A stretch of 64,000 nucleotides of DNA, taken from positions 2,939,001 through 3,003,000 of the forward strand of contig NZ_CP121685.1 in assembly GCF_029760915.1 (NCBI RefSeq), written 5' to 3'. This document shows, piece after piece, positions 32,452-41,271 of this stretch. Each line of letters begins with the position of its first letter. Position 1 is the first letter of the stretch. The translations under genes and the position numbers were made by a program. Origin of the DNA: Olleya sp. YS (GTDB lineage: Bacteria; Bacteroidota; Bacteroidia; Flavobacteriales; Flavobacteriaceae). The notes beneath the pieces are model-generated. The model did no database searches, was not told the origin of the DNA, and saw only the letters and a program-made list of their open reading frames with translations.

Positions 32452-34412
32452 AAAAACTATTCCTATTTCTATTACTTCTATTCTCAAACTTAACCATTTC
32501 ACAAAATAAATTTAATACAGAAAGTTTAAGTGTTAGTAATTTAGATTTACAATCAAATACATTTAAACAAGACACTACTGCTAATGCTTTAGTAATATAT
32601 GAATTTGGAAATGCAGAAATAGATAAAAAAAAATTTAATTTAATTTTTAATTATAAGAAAAAGGTTAAGATTTTAAATCGTAATGGTTTTGATAAAGCTA
32701 ATGTCTCAATTTATTTATATAATTCAGGAAAAAACAAGGAGAAAATAAAAAATTTAGTAGCTACAACTACCAACTTGGAAAATGGCACCCTAAGGCGTAC
32801 AAGTTTAGATGCATCTCAAGTATTTGAAGAAAAAATAAATGCCAATTATACAATTTATAAATTCACTTTACCAGATATTAAAGAAGGTTCTGTTATAACC
32901 TATAGTTATACACTTGAAAGTCCATTTATTTATAAATTTCAACCATGGTACTTTCAAGAAGATATTCCTAAACTTTACAGTGAATATAACACAAGCATAC
33001 CAGGAAACTATAACTATAATATAAAGTTAGTTGGAGAATTAGAAATGACAACAAATACAAGTGTCATAAAAAAACTTTGTATCCAACGTAATAATGGAGC
33101 AAGTGCAGATTGTACCGTATCAAAATACGTTATGGAAAATATTCCTGCTTTTATTGAAGAAGAGTATATGACTGCAGCAAAAAATTACTTATCTAGAATT
33201 GAATATGAATTAAAAATAGTGAAAGGATTTGATGGATCTGTAAAAAATATAACTAAATCATGGAAAACTGCTGATGTGGAGCTAAAAACCGATGATAATT
33301 TTGGAAAACAATTAAAAAAACAAAAATTAGTTAAAAATCTTATTGATACAGAATCATTACGGGAATTTACAAATGATTTAGATAAAGCTAAATACATCTT
33401 TAATTTTGTAAAAGACAACTATACATGGAATAAGTATTATAGAATATTTAAAGACGTATCCATAAAAGATATAATTGAAGAAAAGACTGGCAATGTTGCA
33501 GAGATTAACTTGCTGTTATACAATCTTTTAACAAAAAATAATATTACAGTTTATCCAGTATTAATATCTACTAGAGATAATGGTTTTGTTACTAAACTAT
33601 ATCCTGTAATTTCAGAATTTAACTATATTATTTTAAGAGCAGATATTGATGGCGAATCCTATTTTTTAGACGCAACAAACCCATCTTTAGTATTTGGCCA
33701 AATACCTTTTGATTGTTTGAACGAATATGGAAGAGAAATAAATTTTGAGGATGGTAGTCGATGGGTTGATATTAATTTAGACACCTATACATCTTCCCAA
33801 TATAATGTTGATATTAAGATTAATGATGACAATACATTTTCTGGAACAGTCTCTATCATTAAAACTGGATATAAAGCATTAGAAGCTAAAAAAAGATTTA
33901 GAAAAAACGAAACGGACTATTTAAAATATTATAAGAATACATATCCTGACTGTAGCTTTGAAGATTTAAAAATTGAACAAGATGATTCCAACAACTCAAC
34001 TTTTACAGAAACTTTTTCAATTTCTGCACCTTTAACTACCATTGGAGATAAAATTTATTTTGATCCCTTCATTTTTAAATTTTTATCAAAAAATCCTTTA
34101 CAACTTAACACTAGAACTTATCCTGTAGATTTTGGTTATAAAGACTTATTAGTTTATAATATAAAAATCAATACAAATAATAAGTATAAAATCTTAGATT
34201 CACCAGAAGATAAATCAATTCAACTAGTAGGTAATTCTGGATTACTTGTTTTTAAAAATAAGAAAGAAGATAATTTAGCAGAATTATATTTTAGAACCAA
34301 TTTTAAAAATTCAATATATCCAACAAGTTACTACACTGAACTTAAATCTTTTTTTAAAAACATGGTTGACATTCAGAACAACTCCGTTTTTGTTCTTCAA
34401 AAAAACAACTAA
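32448..34412 (+). CDS. Exported DUF3857 transglutaminase-like protein
   Basis: The 654-residue product has a signal peptide (MKKLFLFLLLLFSNLTIS) and a DUF3857 N-terminal region (about 50-240, with LPDIKEGSVITYSYTLESPF). It also has a transglutaminase-core-like stretch (about 300-430, KAKYIFNFVKDNYTWN, then YNLLTKNNITVYPVLISTRD). The Cys of the canonical Cys-His-Asp triad is replaced: the region that normally reads GxC reads NVAEINLL, so it is probably not an active transglutaminase or protease. The C-terminal part is beta-rich. It is translationally coupled to the nuclease gene, without an obvious functional link. Confidence 0.82.
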   Translation: MKKLFLFLLLLFSNLTISQNKFNTESLSVSNLDLQSNTFKQDTTANALVIYEFGNAEIDKKKFNLIFNYKKKVKILNRNGFDKANVSIYLYNSGKNKEKIKNLVATTTNLENGTLRRTSLDASQVFEEKINANYTIYKFTLPDIKEGSVITYSYTLESPFIYKFQPWYFQEDIPKLYSEYNTSIPGNYNYNIKLVGELEMTTNTSVIKKLCIQRNNGASADCTVSKYVMENIPAFIEEEYMTAAKNYLSRIEYELKIVKGFDGSVKNITKSWKTADVELKTDDNFGKQLKKQKLVKNLIDTESLREFTNDLDKAKYIFNFVKDNYTWNKYYRIFKDVSIKDIIEEKTGNVAEINLLLYNLLTKNNITVYPVLISTRDNGFVTKLYPVISEFNYIILRADIDGESYFLDATNPSLVFGQIPFDCLNEYGREINFEDGSRWVDINLDTYTSSQYNVDIKINDDNTFSGTVSIIKTGYKALEAKKRFRKNETDYLKYYKNTYPDCSFEDLKIEQDDSNNSTFTETFSISAPLTTIGDKIYFDPFIFKFLSKNPLQLNTRTYPVDFGYKDLLVYNIKINTNNKYKILDSPEDKSIQLVGNSGLLVFKNKKEDNLAELYFRTNFKNSIYPTSYYTELKSFFKNMVDIQNNSVFVLQKNN

Positions 34413-34435
34413 AGTTAATTTAGTATTTTTACAAT

Positions 34436-35305
34436 ATGAGTATTAAAAAGCTAAACCTAAGCTGGCAAGATAAACTTCATGAAATTATTTATGAAGCAGA
34501 TACACCTGCAGGAAAATTGTTTGATGTGGTATTGCTAATTCTAATTTTAGCAAGTATAGTATTAGTTATGCTAGAAAGCGTTAACCGTATTGATGCTGTT
34601 TACCATAACGCGCTATACATTGGCGAATGGATTATTACTATATTTTTTAGTATCGAATATATTTTACGAATTATAACTGTAAAGAAACCTTTTAAATATA
34701 TTCTTAGTTTTTATGGTATAATTGATTTTTTATCAACTATCCCAATGTACATTTCGTTTATATTTGCAGGAAGTACAGCTTTAATTACATTACGAGCATT
34801 ACGTTTACTTCGAGTTTTCAGAATATTAAAATTAGCTAGATATTTAGGCGCATCAAATCAGTTGCGAGATTCTATTATAGCAAGTCGCGTTAAAATTTTT
34901 GTGTTTTTATTTGCTGTTTTAGTCTCTTCTGTCATTTTTGGAACCATTATGTATTTAGTAGAAGGTGAAGAAAATGGTTTTACAAATATTCCAAAAAGTG
35001 TATATTGGTGTATAGTCACATTAACTACTGTTGGCTTTGGTGATATTGCACCTCAAACTCCTCTTGGACAACTTATCACGTCTTTTATTATGATTTTAGG
35101 TTATGGTATAATTGCTGTCCCAACAGGAATAGTATCTGCAGAATATGTTAGAAGTAGTAATAAAACAGATAAAGATAAAGCTGAAAAAAATATCGAGGAT
35201 ATAAAACCGCATTTAAACTCGCAATGCTGTATAAATTGTTTAGCAGAAACACATAAAGATGGTGCTGAATTCTGCTACAAATGTGGCTGTAAATTAAACA
35301 AATAA
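34436..35305 (+). CDS. Voltage-gated-type potassium channel with C-terminal zinc ribbon
   Basis: The 289-residue protein has six membrane segments. Segment S4 is basic (LRALRLLRVFRILKLARYL), and the pore has the selectivity filter TTVGFGD at 197-203, typical of K+ channels. After S6 (about 205-230) comes a short linker. The C terminus then carries Cys265-x2-Cys268 and Cys280-x2-Cys283, a zinc-ribbon-like tail in place of the RCK or cyclic-nucleotide domain of many bacterial channels. It is in the cytoplasmic membrane. It starts 24 bp after the DUF3857 gene and is followed by miaA. Confidence 0.9.
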   Translation: MSIKKLNLSWQDKLHEIIYEADTPAGKLFDVVLLILILASIVLVMLESVNRIDAVYHNALYIGEWIITIFFSIEYILRIITVKKPFKYILSFYGIIDFLSTIPMYISFIFAGSTALITLRALRLLRVFRILKLARYLGASNQLRDSIIASRVKIFVFLFAVLVSSVIFGTIMYLVEGEENGFTNIPKSVYWCIVTLTTVGFGDIAPQTPLGQLITSFIMILGYGIIAVPTGIVSAEYVRSSNKTDKDKAEKNIEDIKPHLNSQCCINCLAETHKDGAEFCYKCGCKLNK

Positions 35306-35324
35306 TCGCTTAAGTTTAAAATAA

Positions 35325-36236
35325 TTGAAAGTCACTGACAAATACTTATTATCTATTGTTGGTCCAACTGCTATAGGAAAAACAGCACTTAGTATTCAAT
35401 TGGCTAATCATTTTAACACAGATATCGTTTCAGCAGACTCTAGACAGTTTTTTAAAGAAATGAGTATTGGTACCGCTACGCCTTCAAAAGAAGAGTTGGC
35501 AGCTGCTAAACATCATTTTATTCATCATAAATCTATAACTGAGGATTATAATGTTGGTGCTTTTGAAAAAGACGCTATAAAACAAATTAAAACACTTCAT
35601 CAATCACACGATACTGTAATTATGGTTGGTGGTTCTGGTTTGTATGTTGATGCAGTTACTAAAGGATTAGATAACTTTCCTGAGGTAGACAAATCTATCA
35701 GACAGCAACTTAATAATCAATTAGAGCAAGAGGGTTTAAAAGCACTTCAACGTCAACTTAAACAATTAGATCCTATCTCTTATAATACTATTACAATTGA
35801 TAATCCACATCGTGTAATTAGAGCACTTGAGATTTGTATTGGTAGTGGACAACCCTATTCATCGTTTTTAAATAAGGACAAAAACAAAAGACCTTTTAAA
35901 ACTATAACCATAGGTTTAGAAGCAGAAAGACCCATTATTTACGACCGAATTAACCAACGTGTAATAAAAATGGTTGAAGCCGGTTTAGTTGATGAAGTTA
36001 AATTACTACTACCTTATAAAAACCTTAACAGCTTAAAAACAGTAGGTTATAAAGAAGTTTTTAAATATTTAGAAGGTGAATGGTCTTTAGAAGTTGCTAT
36101 TTCAGAGATACAAAAAAACTCAAGACGCTTTGCAAAACGACAATTAACTTGGTTTAAAAAAAACCCTGAAACATTTTGGTTTGATTATAAAACTTCTTTA
36201 AAAGATATAATTTTTAAAATTGAATCTCAATTTTAA
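35325..36236 (+). CDS. miaA: tRNA dimethylallyltransferase
   Basis: MiaA transfers a dimethylallyl group to N6 of A37 in tRNAs that read codons starting with U. The 303-residue protein starts at TTG, 19 bp after the channel gene. The P-loop is GPTAIGKT at 13-20. Also conserved are SADSRQFFKEMSIGTA, VGGSGLYVDAV, NPHRVIRALEI and the C-terminal KRQLTWFKK. No ATG fits the family start, so TTG is used. A strong terminator follows. Confidence 0.95.
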   Translation: MKVTDKYLLSIVGPTAIGKTALSIQLANHFNTDIVSADSRQFFKEMSIGTATPSKEELAAAKHHFIHHKSITEDYNVGAFEKDAIKQIKTLHQSHDTVIMVGGSGLYVDAVTKGLDNFPEVDKSIRQQLNNQLEQEGLKALQRQLKQLDPISYNTITIDNPHRVIRALEICIGSGQPYSSFLNKDKNKRPFKTITIGLEAERPIIYDRINQRVIKMVEAGLVDEVKLLLPYKNLNSLKTVGYKEVFKYLEGEWSLEVAISEIQKNSRRFAKRQLTWFKKNPETFWFDYKTSLKDIIFKIESQF

Positions 36237-36242
36237 TAAATC

Positions 36243-36270
36243 AAAAAAACCAGCAAAAGCTGGTTTTTTA
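36243..36270. terminator. Bidirectional terminator between miaA and the response-regulator gene
   Basis: AAAAAACCAGC/GCTGGTTTTTT pairs around an AAAA loop and has both A and T tracts, so it can serve both converging genes. Confidence 0.9.
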
Positions 36271-36287
36271 ATTATTTAATAAATGTT

Positions 36288-36998
36288 TTAAGCATCTTGA
36301 TTAACCACTAATCTAAAGCCTTCTCCATGAATATTTAAAATTTCTACTTTTGGGTCTGGTTTTAAATATTTTCTAAGTTTAGCAATGTAAACATCCATAC
36401 TTCTTGAGGTGAAATAATTATCATCTCTCCATATCTTTGTTAATGCTAATTCACGTGGCATTAAATCGTTTTCATGTAATGCAAGCATGCGTAATAACTC
36501 ATTTTCCTTTGGAGATAGTTTTACTGGTTCCTCATCTTTAAACTTTAAAAAACGGAGTTTTGAGTTTAAGTCAAAAGACCCTATTTTAAATTCAAATTGT
36601 TTGCTGTCTGCAACAGAGTCGTTAGCCTTGCGTTGCATGATGGCTTTTATCTTCATTAATAAGACTTCGCTATCAAAAGGTTTATTTAAATAGTCATCTG
36701 CTCCTACTTTATACCCTTTGAGGACGTCTTCTTTCATTGCTTTTGCAGTTAAGAAAACGATTGGTACATCTGCGTTTTTTTCTCTAATTTCTTTAGCTAA
36801 TGTAAACCCGTCTTTATATGGCATCATGACATCTAAAATGCATAGGTCAAAATCACCACGTTTAAACTTTTCAAAGCCTTCCATACCATTTTTAGCATGT
36901 GTTACTTCGTAATCGTTCATGGTTAAATAATCTTTTAAAACGGTTCCAAAATTTGGGTCGTCCTCTACTAATAATATTCTTTTTAATTGTTCATCCAT
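36288..36998 (-). CDS. OmpR-family response regulator, RprY-like
   Basis: The 236-residue protein has a receiver domain with acceptor Asp56 (LCILDVMMP) and the conserved Lys in VFLTAKAMKEDVLKG. A winged-helix DNA-binding domain follows (about 140-232), with ENELLRMLALHENDLMPRELAL and RSMDVYIAKLRKYL. The overall pattern (DVMMPYKDGFTLAKEIR, GADDYLNKPF) closely resembles the Bacteroidetes RprY regulator. It lies four bases after the kinase gene, so the pair is one operon. The target genes are unknown; an envelope or stress role is likely. Confidence 0.9.
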   Translation of the reverse strand: MDEQLKRILLVEDDPNFGTVLKDYLTMNDYEVTHAKNGMEGFEKFKRGDFDLCILDVMMPYKDGFTLAKEIREKNADVPIVFLTAKAMKEDVLKGYKVGADDYLNKPFDSEVLLMKIKAIMQRKANDSVADSKQFEFKIGSFDLNSKLRFLKFKDEEPVKLSPKENELLRMLALHENDLMPRELALTKIWRDDNYFTSRSMDVYIAKLRKYLKPDPKVEILNIHGEGFRLVVNQDA

Positions 36999-37002
36999 AA
37001 TA

Positions 37003-38571
37003 TTAAGAGATTAACGGAAGCTTTATTGTAAAAGTACTTCCTTTTTCTTTTTCACTTTCTACTGATATGTGACCTTGGTGGTCTTCTACTATTCTTTTAA
37101 CGTAAGCCAATCCTAATCCATGACCTTTAACGTTATGTATATTTCCTGTATGTTCTCTATAAAACTTTTCGAACACACGCTTTTGTGCTGCTTTACTCAT
37201 GCCACTTCCATGGTCTTTGACATGTACTAAAATGGTGTTACCAACAACTTCTGTTGTAACTATTATTTTTGGTGCTTCTGGAGAATACTTAATAGCATTA
37301 TCCAGAACATTAACTAATACATTAGTAAAATGTGTTTCGTTAGCCAATACAGACGATTGTTCTGCATTAAGGTTTACCTCTATATGACCACCTCTATCTT
37401 CTATAATTAACTCAACGTGCGTAATAGCATCTTCAACTAAGTCGTTTAAGTCAACACGTTCCTTACTAATATTTAGTTCATTTTTTTCAAGTTTAGATAT
37501 TCTAAGCACATTTTCTACCTGTGCGTGCATACGTTTATTCTCCTCTTTTATCATTCCTAAATAACGTAAAACCTTTTCTTTGTCATCAATTATTTTAGGA
37601 TTTTTTATAGAATCTAAAGCCAAATTGATGGTGGCAATTGGTGTTTTAAATTCATGCGTCATATTATTAATAAAATCTGTTTTGATTTGCGAAATTTGAC
37701 GTTGCCTAATTAATTGGTACAAAGCACTAGAATATGCTATTATTATGATTAACGTAAACACTATAGATAAAATTAGCATCGTTAATATTGATGAGAAAAT
37801 AAACTTTTTACGTTCTGGAAAATTAACTAACAACCTGTAGTTACTCTTGTCATTTTCATTGTAAAAAAAAGGCACACTAAACGTAGATGCTTTTTCGTAC
37901 TGGAAATCTTGTGTTTTAATTTTAGTCGCCAAATCGTTACTGTAGATTGCAAACTCATAACCTATATCTATATCATCTTCTAGTAGTTTTAATGCTAGTA
38001 ACCTATCTATTTTGTCCACATTAACACGCTTATGTATGGGCTTTAAATAGGCTTTATCTTTATAAACAGTTTCAAGTGCTATTTGCGTACTTTCGTTTAG
38101 CTTACTTAATCTAGAAAGCATTGCTGATAAGTTTTTGCTTCCATCAATGGTATTATTTTCTACAATTTCAGTTTCGCGTTTTTGTAAAATTCTTTTTACG
38201 TTTAAACTATCTAAACCTATGTCAAAGAGCGCTGAGGAAACTTTAAAATTTTCCTCTAATATTCCGTTTCTGTAGATTACCGTTTCGTTAGAGTCGCTAT
38301 TATCCTCTTTAATATATATGTTGATAATAGCTGTAGTGTCATTAATATCTCCTTGATTTAATAACTCAGTAAACTTAATTAGGTATTCTTCCTTTTCATC
38401 ATTTTCAATGGTATTGGATACATAACTTAATGCTTTTTTTACATTAAAGTTAAATTGCTTCTCTGTATTTTGAAGCGAATTGTTAATATAATAAGCTTGC
38501 ACTAAAATAATTCCTATTAAAGAACAGCTCATTAAAATGACCAATACAAGAAAAATCCTTTTATTCATCAT
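37003..38571 (-). CDS. Sensor histidine kinase, RprX-like
   Basis: The 522-residue membrane kinase has one transmembrane helix at about 5-27, a periplasmic sensor of about 225 residues, and a second helix at about 255-285. The HisKA phospho-acceptor is His306 (NNMTHEFKTPIATINL). The ATPase domain has the N box (LVNVLDNAIKYSPE), G1 (VKDHGSGM) and G2 (KGHGLGLAYVKRI). There is no HAMP or PAS domain. It is the first gene of a two-gene unit with the response regulator. Confidence 0.92.
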   Translation of the reverse strand: MMNKRIFLVLVILMSCSLIGIILVQAYYINNSLQNTEKQFNFNVKKALSYVSNTIENDEKEEYLIKFTELLNQGDINDTTAIINIYIKEDNSDSNETVIYRNGILEENFKVSSALFDIGLDSLNVKRILQKRETEIVENNTIDGSKNLSAMLSRLSKLNESTQIALETVYKDKAYLKPIHKRVNVDKIDRLLALKLLEDDIDIGYEFAIYSNDLATKIKTQDFQYEKASTFSVPFFYNENDKSNYRLLVNFPERKKFIFSSILTMLILSIVFTLIIIIAYSSALYQLIRQRQISQIKTDFINNMTHEFKTPIATINLALDSIKNPKIIDDKEKVLRYLGMIKEENKRMHAQVENVLRISKLEKNELNISKERVDLNDLVEDAITHVELIIEDRGGHIEVNLNAEQSSVLANETHFTNVLVNVLDNAIKYSPEAPKIIVTTEVVGNTILVHVKDHGSGMSKAAQKRVFEKFYREHTGNIHNVKGHGLGLAYVKRIVEDHQGHISVESEKEKGSTFTIKLPLIS

Positions 38572-38638
38572 TCAAAATTAAGATTTTAACATTTACCAAT
38601 CTTACCATTTAACCTTACATTAACAAAAATGTTAAAAT

Positions 38639-39238
38639 TTAATGATTTGCTATTGATTTTAAGAGTTTTTCGTGAATTATAGCAACTTGATTTTTTGTTT
38701 TTTTTAAATCTGTGTTAGTAATTACAAAATCTGAAAGTGCTATTTTTTTGTCATCATCCCATTGATTTTTTATAATAGCTGCTACTTTTTTTGCTGATGT
38801 ATTATCGCGCTGTATTACTCTTTTTAATCTGATGTCCTCTGGTGCAACAACTGTAATAATATAGTCATATTTTTTATAACTACCATTTTCAAACAGTATT
38901 GCTGCCTCACTTATAACGTAGTCCGTGTTCTGTTTTTTTACCCATCGTTTAAAATGCGTGGCAACTTTTGGATGTATAATAGCGTTCATTTTTTCTAGTA
39001 ACTCTTGGTTATTAAAAATTTGTTTAGCAATAAAAGGTCTATTTATTTTATGATCTAAATAAGCATTATTACCAAACAATTGTAACAGTTTTCGTTTTAT
39101 GATTTTAGAACGATTCATTAGTGCTTTGGCTTCTGTATCTGCTGTATAAACAGGGACTCCTAATTCTTTAAAAAAATTAGCTACAGTAGTTTTACCACTA
39201 CCAATTCCACCTGTTAGTCCTATTATTTTTGGTGTCAT
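38639..39238 (-). CDS. coaE: Dephospho-CoA kinase
   Basis: The enzyme phosphorylates dephospho-CoA at the 3' hydroxyl of ribose, the last step of coenzyme A synthesis. The 199-residue protein has the P-loop GGIGSGKTT at 10-18 and family blocks FKELGVPVYTADTEA and VISEAAILFENGSYKKYD. The first four bases of its frame overlap the end of the YbbR gene (ATGA), so the genes are coupled. Another CoA-synthesis gene (coaBC) is 12 kb away. Confidence 0.95.
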   Translation of the reverse strand: MTPKIIGLTGGIGSGKTTVANFFKELGVPVYTADTEAKALMNRSKIIKRKLLQLFGNNAYLDHKINRPFIAKQIFNNQELLEKMNAIIHPKVATHFKRWVKKQNTDYVISEAAILFENGSYKKYDYIITVVAPEDIRLKRVIQRDNTSAKKVAAIIKNQWDDDKKIALSDFVITNTDLKKTKNQVAIIHEKLLKSIANH

Positions 39239-40194
39239 TCTGTTATAATAAATTCTATTTTTTGCTGTAATAATCTTGTATTTTTAACATCCTTGGGTTG
39301 TTTTACAATTTGAGGTGTGAGATAAGAATTGTCAATTGCTTCTTCAAAATTACAAACTACTTTAAAATCTTGATTAGCTATATTATTATAATTTTCTAAA
39401 CTGGTTGTATAGCTTAAGGATACTTGCTTTGGAAAATAATTAATTGATTTTCCTTTAGGGATATTTATAATCTCTATTGGTAAGCTTATAATATCCTCTG
39501 AAAATTTAGAAACTTTAATGGATAAATTAGTACGTGTAATATTAGTTTTTACCGTTTTATTTAAACTATCTAATTTTAATTGGAGACTTTGATTAATATT
39601 GTTTTTGATATCCTCTAAACTTATTTTTTGAGTTTTAATGTACTGGATATCTTTTAATGTAGAACTAGGACCAATTAATTTAATACTATCTGGATTTGTT
39701 TTAATCTCATCCAAGGTATTGTAGCCTTGAGCATATTGGATATTAGCATCTAATATAATAGGAACGTATTTTACATCATTTACATCAAATTTAAAAGCTA
39801 CTGCTTCAGGATTAATGCTAATAACCTTAACATCTTTACCAAATTGATTGTTAATACTTGAAAACCCCTTAGAAGTATTCCAAATTATAGTAGAGTCTTT
39901 TTTTGAGATGTCATTTTCAAAGTTTACATCTAATTCTGGTCGCTTAAAAGCATATGTTAACCATTTAAAACCATATGTCTCTAGAGTAACATCTAAAGTT
40001 ATAGCTTCTGCATCAACAATAACATGAGTGTCGTTAGTGTGTTTTGCATTAACTTTAAATGAAAGTGTCGCTGTATAGGTCTTTGATAATTTGGTTAAAA
40101 TTAAAATTGAAAAGGCCAACAGCAAAAACAATAAAAACATATTTAACTTTTTGCTTCTAAATAACCTTAATATTTTTGATTTTAACTCTGGCAT
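39235..40194 (-). CDS. YbbR-like domain membrane protein (CdaR type)
   Basis: The 319-residue protein has one N-terminal membrane helix (about 18-36, KLNMFLLFLLLAFSILIL) and an extracytoplasmic part with YbbR-like beta repeats (SIKLIGPSSTLKDIQYI). In Firmicutes the related CdaR controls the diadenylate cyclase CdaA; a similar role here is inference, and no cyclase gene is present. It lies between glycosyltransferase and coaE genes with 1- and 4-base overlaps, so the three are one transcript. Confidence 0.82.
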   Translation of the reverse strand: MPELKSKILRLFRSKKLNMFLLFLLLAFSILILTKLSKTYTATLSFKVNAKHTNDTHVIVDAEAITLDVTLETYGFKWLTYAFKRPELDVNFENDISKKDSTIIWNTSKGFSSINNQFGKDVKVISINPEAVAFKFDVNDVKYVPIILDANIQYAQGYNTLDEIKTNPDSIKLIGPSSTLKDIQYIKTQKISLEDIKNNINQSLQLKLDSLNKTVKTNITRTNLSIKVSKFSEDIISLPIEIINIPKGKSINYFPKQVSLSYTTSLENYNNIANQDFKVVCNFEEAIDNSYLTPQIVKQPKDVKNTRLLQQKIEFIITE

Positions 40195-41201
40195 TATTTG
40201 TTTTTGAAAAATAAATGTGGAAAAATTAGCTCTGGTTTACTTTTACTAAATTGTAATAGCAACGTGGATTTTATAAATCCGTAACCATATCCAAAAAACT
40301 GAATAGACATTGCTAATACTGTTTGTAATGCAATAATAATGCTTTTGGTTTTTATTAAAGCTAAAATAAAAACAATACCATAATAAGCAGATAGAAGATA
40401 TAATGGTAGATAAATTTTAAAAAATGATAAAGCTATTGCAACTATTACACCTAAACTAAACAGCGTTGGAAACCAATAAGTCAACTTTTTAGTTTGTGGA
40501 TGCCATAAATTTAAAATAGGTCTTACAGAACCAAATTTATTAACTTGCTTGTAAAATTTAGACCAAGAAATACGACGTTTATGATACACATATGCTTCAG
40601 AAATTAGTTTAGTTTTGAAACCTAAATTCCATAGGCGAATTGACAAATCTGGATCTTCTCCTGGATGAATATTTCCAAAACCATTCGTGGCTTCAAAAGC
40701 TATTTTAGACAAACCCATATTAAAGCTTCTCGGTTGAAACTGATTAATACTAGCTTTACCGCCTCTTATTCCACCTGTAGTAATAAAAGAGGTCATACTA
40801 AAATCTATAGCTTTTTGAATGTTTGAGAAAGAATGGTGACATGTATCAGGTCCACCAAAACAATCTACATAATCTGCTTTTAGGCTTTTTACAACTTCAT
40901 TTAAATAATTATTAGGTAATAAACAGTCACTATCTAAAATGATAAAGTAATTACCCTTTGCTTTAGACATACCATAATTTCTGGAATCTCCTGGACCAGA
41001 ATTTGGTTTGTAGAAATATGAAATATTTAGTTTATTATTATACTTATCTACTATAGCTTCTGAAGTTATAGAAGAGCCATCTTCAACGATAACAATTTCA
41101 TAATCATAATTACCCTCTAATTTAGAAAAGCTTTCTAAAAGCTCTTCAATTTCATTAGGACGATTATAAACTGGTATAATAAAAGAAAAACTTAATTCCA
41201 T
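40194..41201 (-). CDS. Membrane-bound family 2 glycosyltransferase
   Basis: The 335-residue protein has a GT-A domain (about 1-230). This starts FSFIIPVYNRPNEIEELLES, and the nucleotide-sugar metal motif is LDSDCLLP. It also has the PGEDPDLSIRLWNLGF acceptor-region motif of family 2. Two to three hydrophobic segments after residue 235 anchor it in the membrane. Its sugar and acceptor are unknown; envelope glycan synthesis is likely. Its stop overlaps the YbbR start by one base (TAATG). A -7 element sits next to its ATG. Confidence 0.88.
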   Translation of the reverse strand: MELSFSFIIPVYNRPNEIEELLESFSKLEGNYDYEIVIVEDGSSITSEAIVDKYNNKLNISYFYKPNSGPGDSRNYGMSKAKGNYFIILDSDCLLPNNYLNEVVKSLKADYVDCFGGPDTCHHSFSNIQKAIDFSMTSFITTGGIRGGKASINQFQPRSFNMGLSKIAFEATNGFGNIHPGEDPDLSIRLWNLGFKTKLISEAYVYHKRRISWSKFYKQVNKFGSVRPILNLWHPQTKKLTYWFPTLFSLGVIVAIALSFFKIYLPLYLLSAYYGIVFILALIKTKSIIIALQTVLAMSIQFFGYGYGFIKSTLLLQFSKSKPELIFPHLFFKNK

Positions 41202-41205
41202 ATAA

Positions 41206-41213
41206 CAAATGTA
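41206..41213 (-). promoter_or_regulatory. Candidate -7 element TACATTTG of the glycosyltransferase operon
   Basis: On the minus strand TACATTTG fits TAnnTTTG and ends four bases from the ATG at 41201. No TTG lies at the usual -33 spacing. Confidence 0.4.
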
Positions 41214-41271
41214 AGTTAATCGAATAAAAAAGCCACCTAAACAAATAGCTTTTAGTTTATTTTGGGGTTAG

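Noticed and set aside
41228-41265. A terminator after the smaller T9SS adhesin gene
   Set aside because: AAAAGC and GCTTTT can pair only over a 14-nt loop, without a proper T tract, so it is too weak to call.
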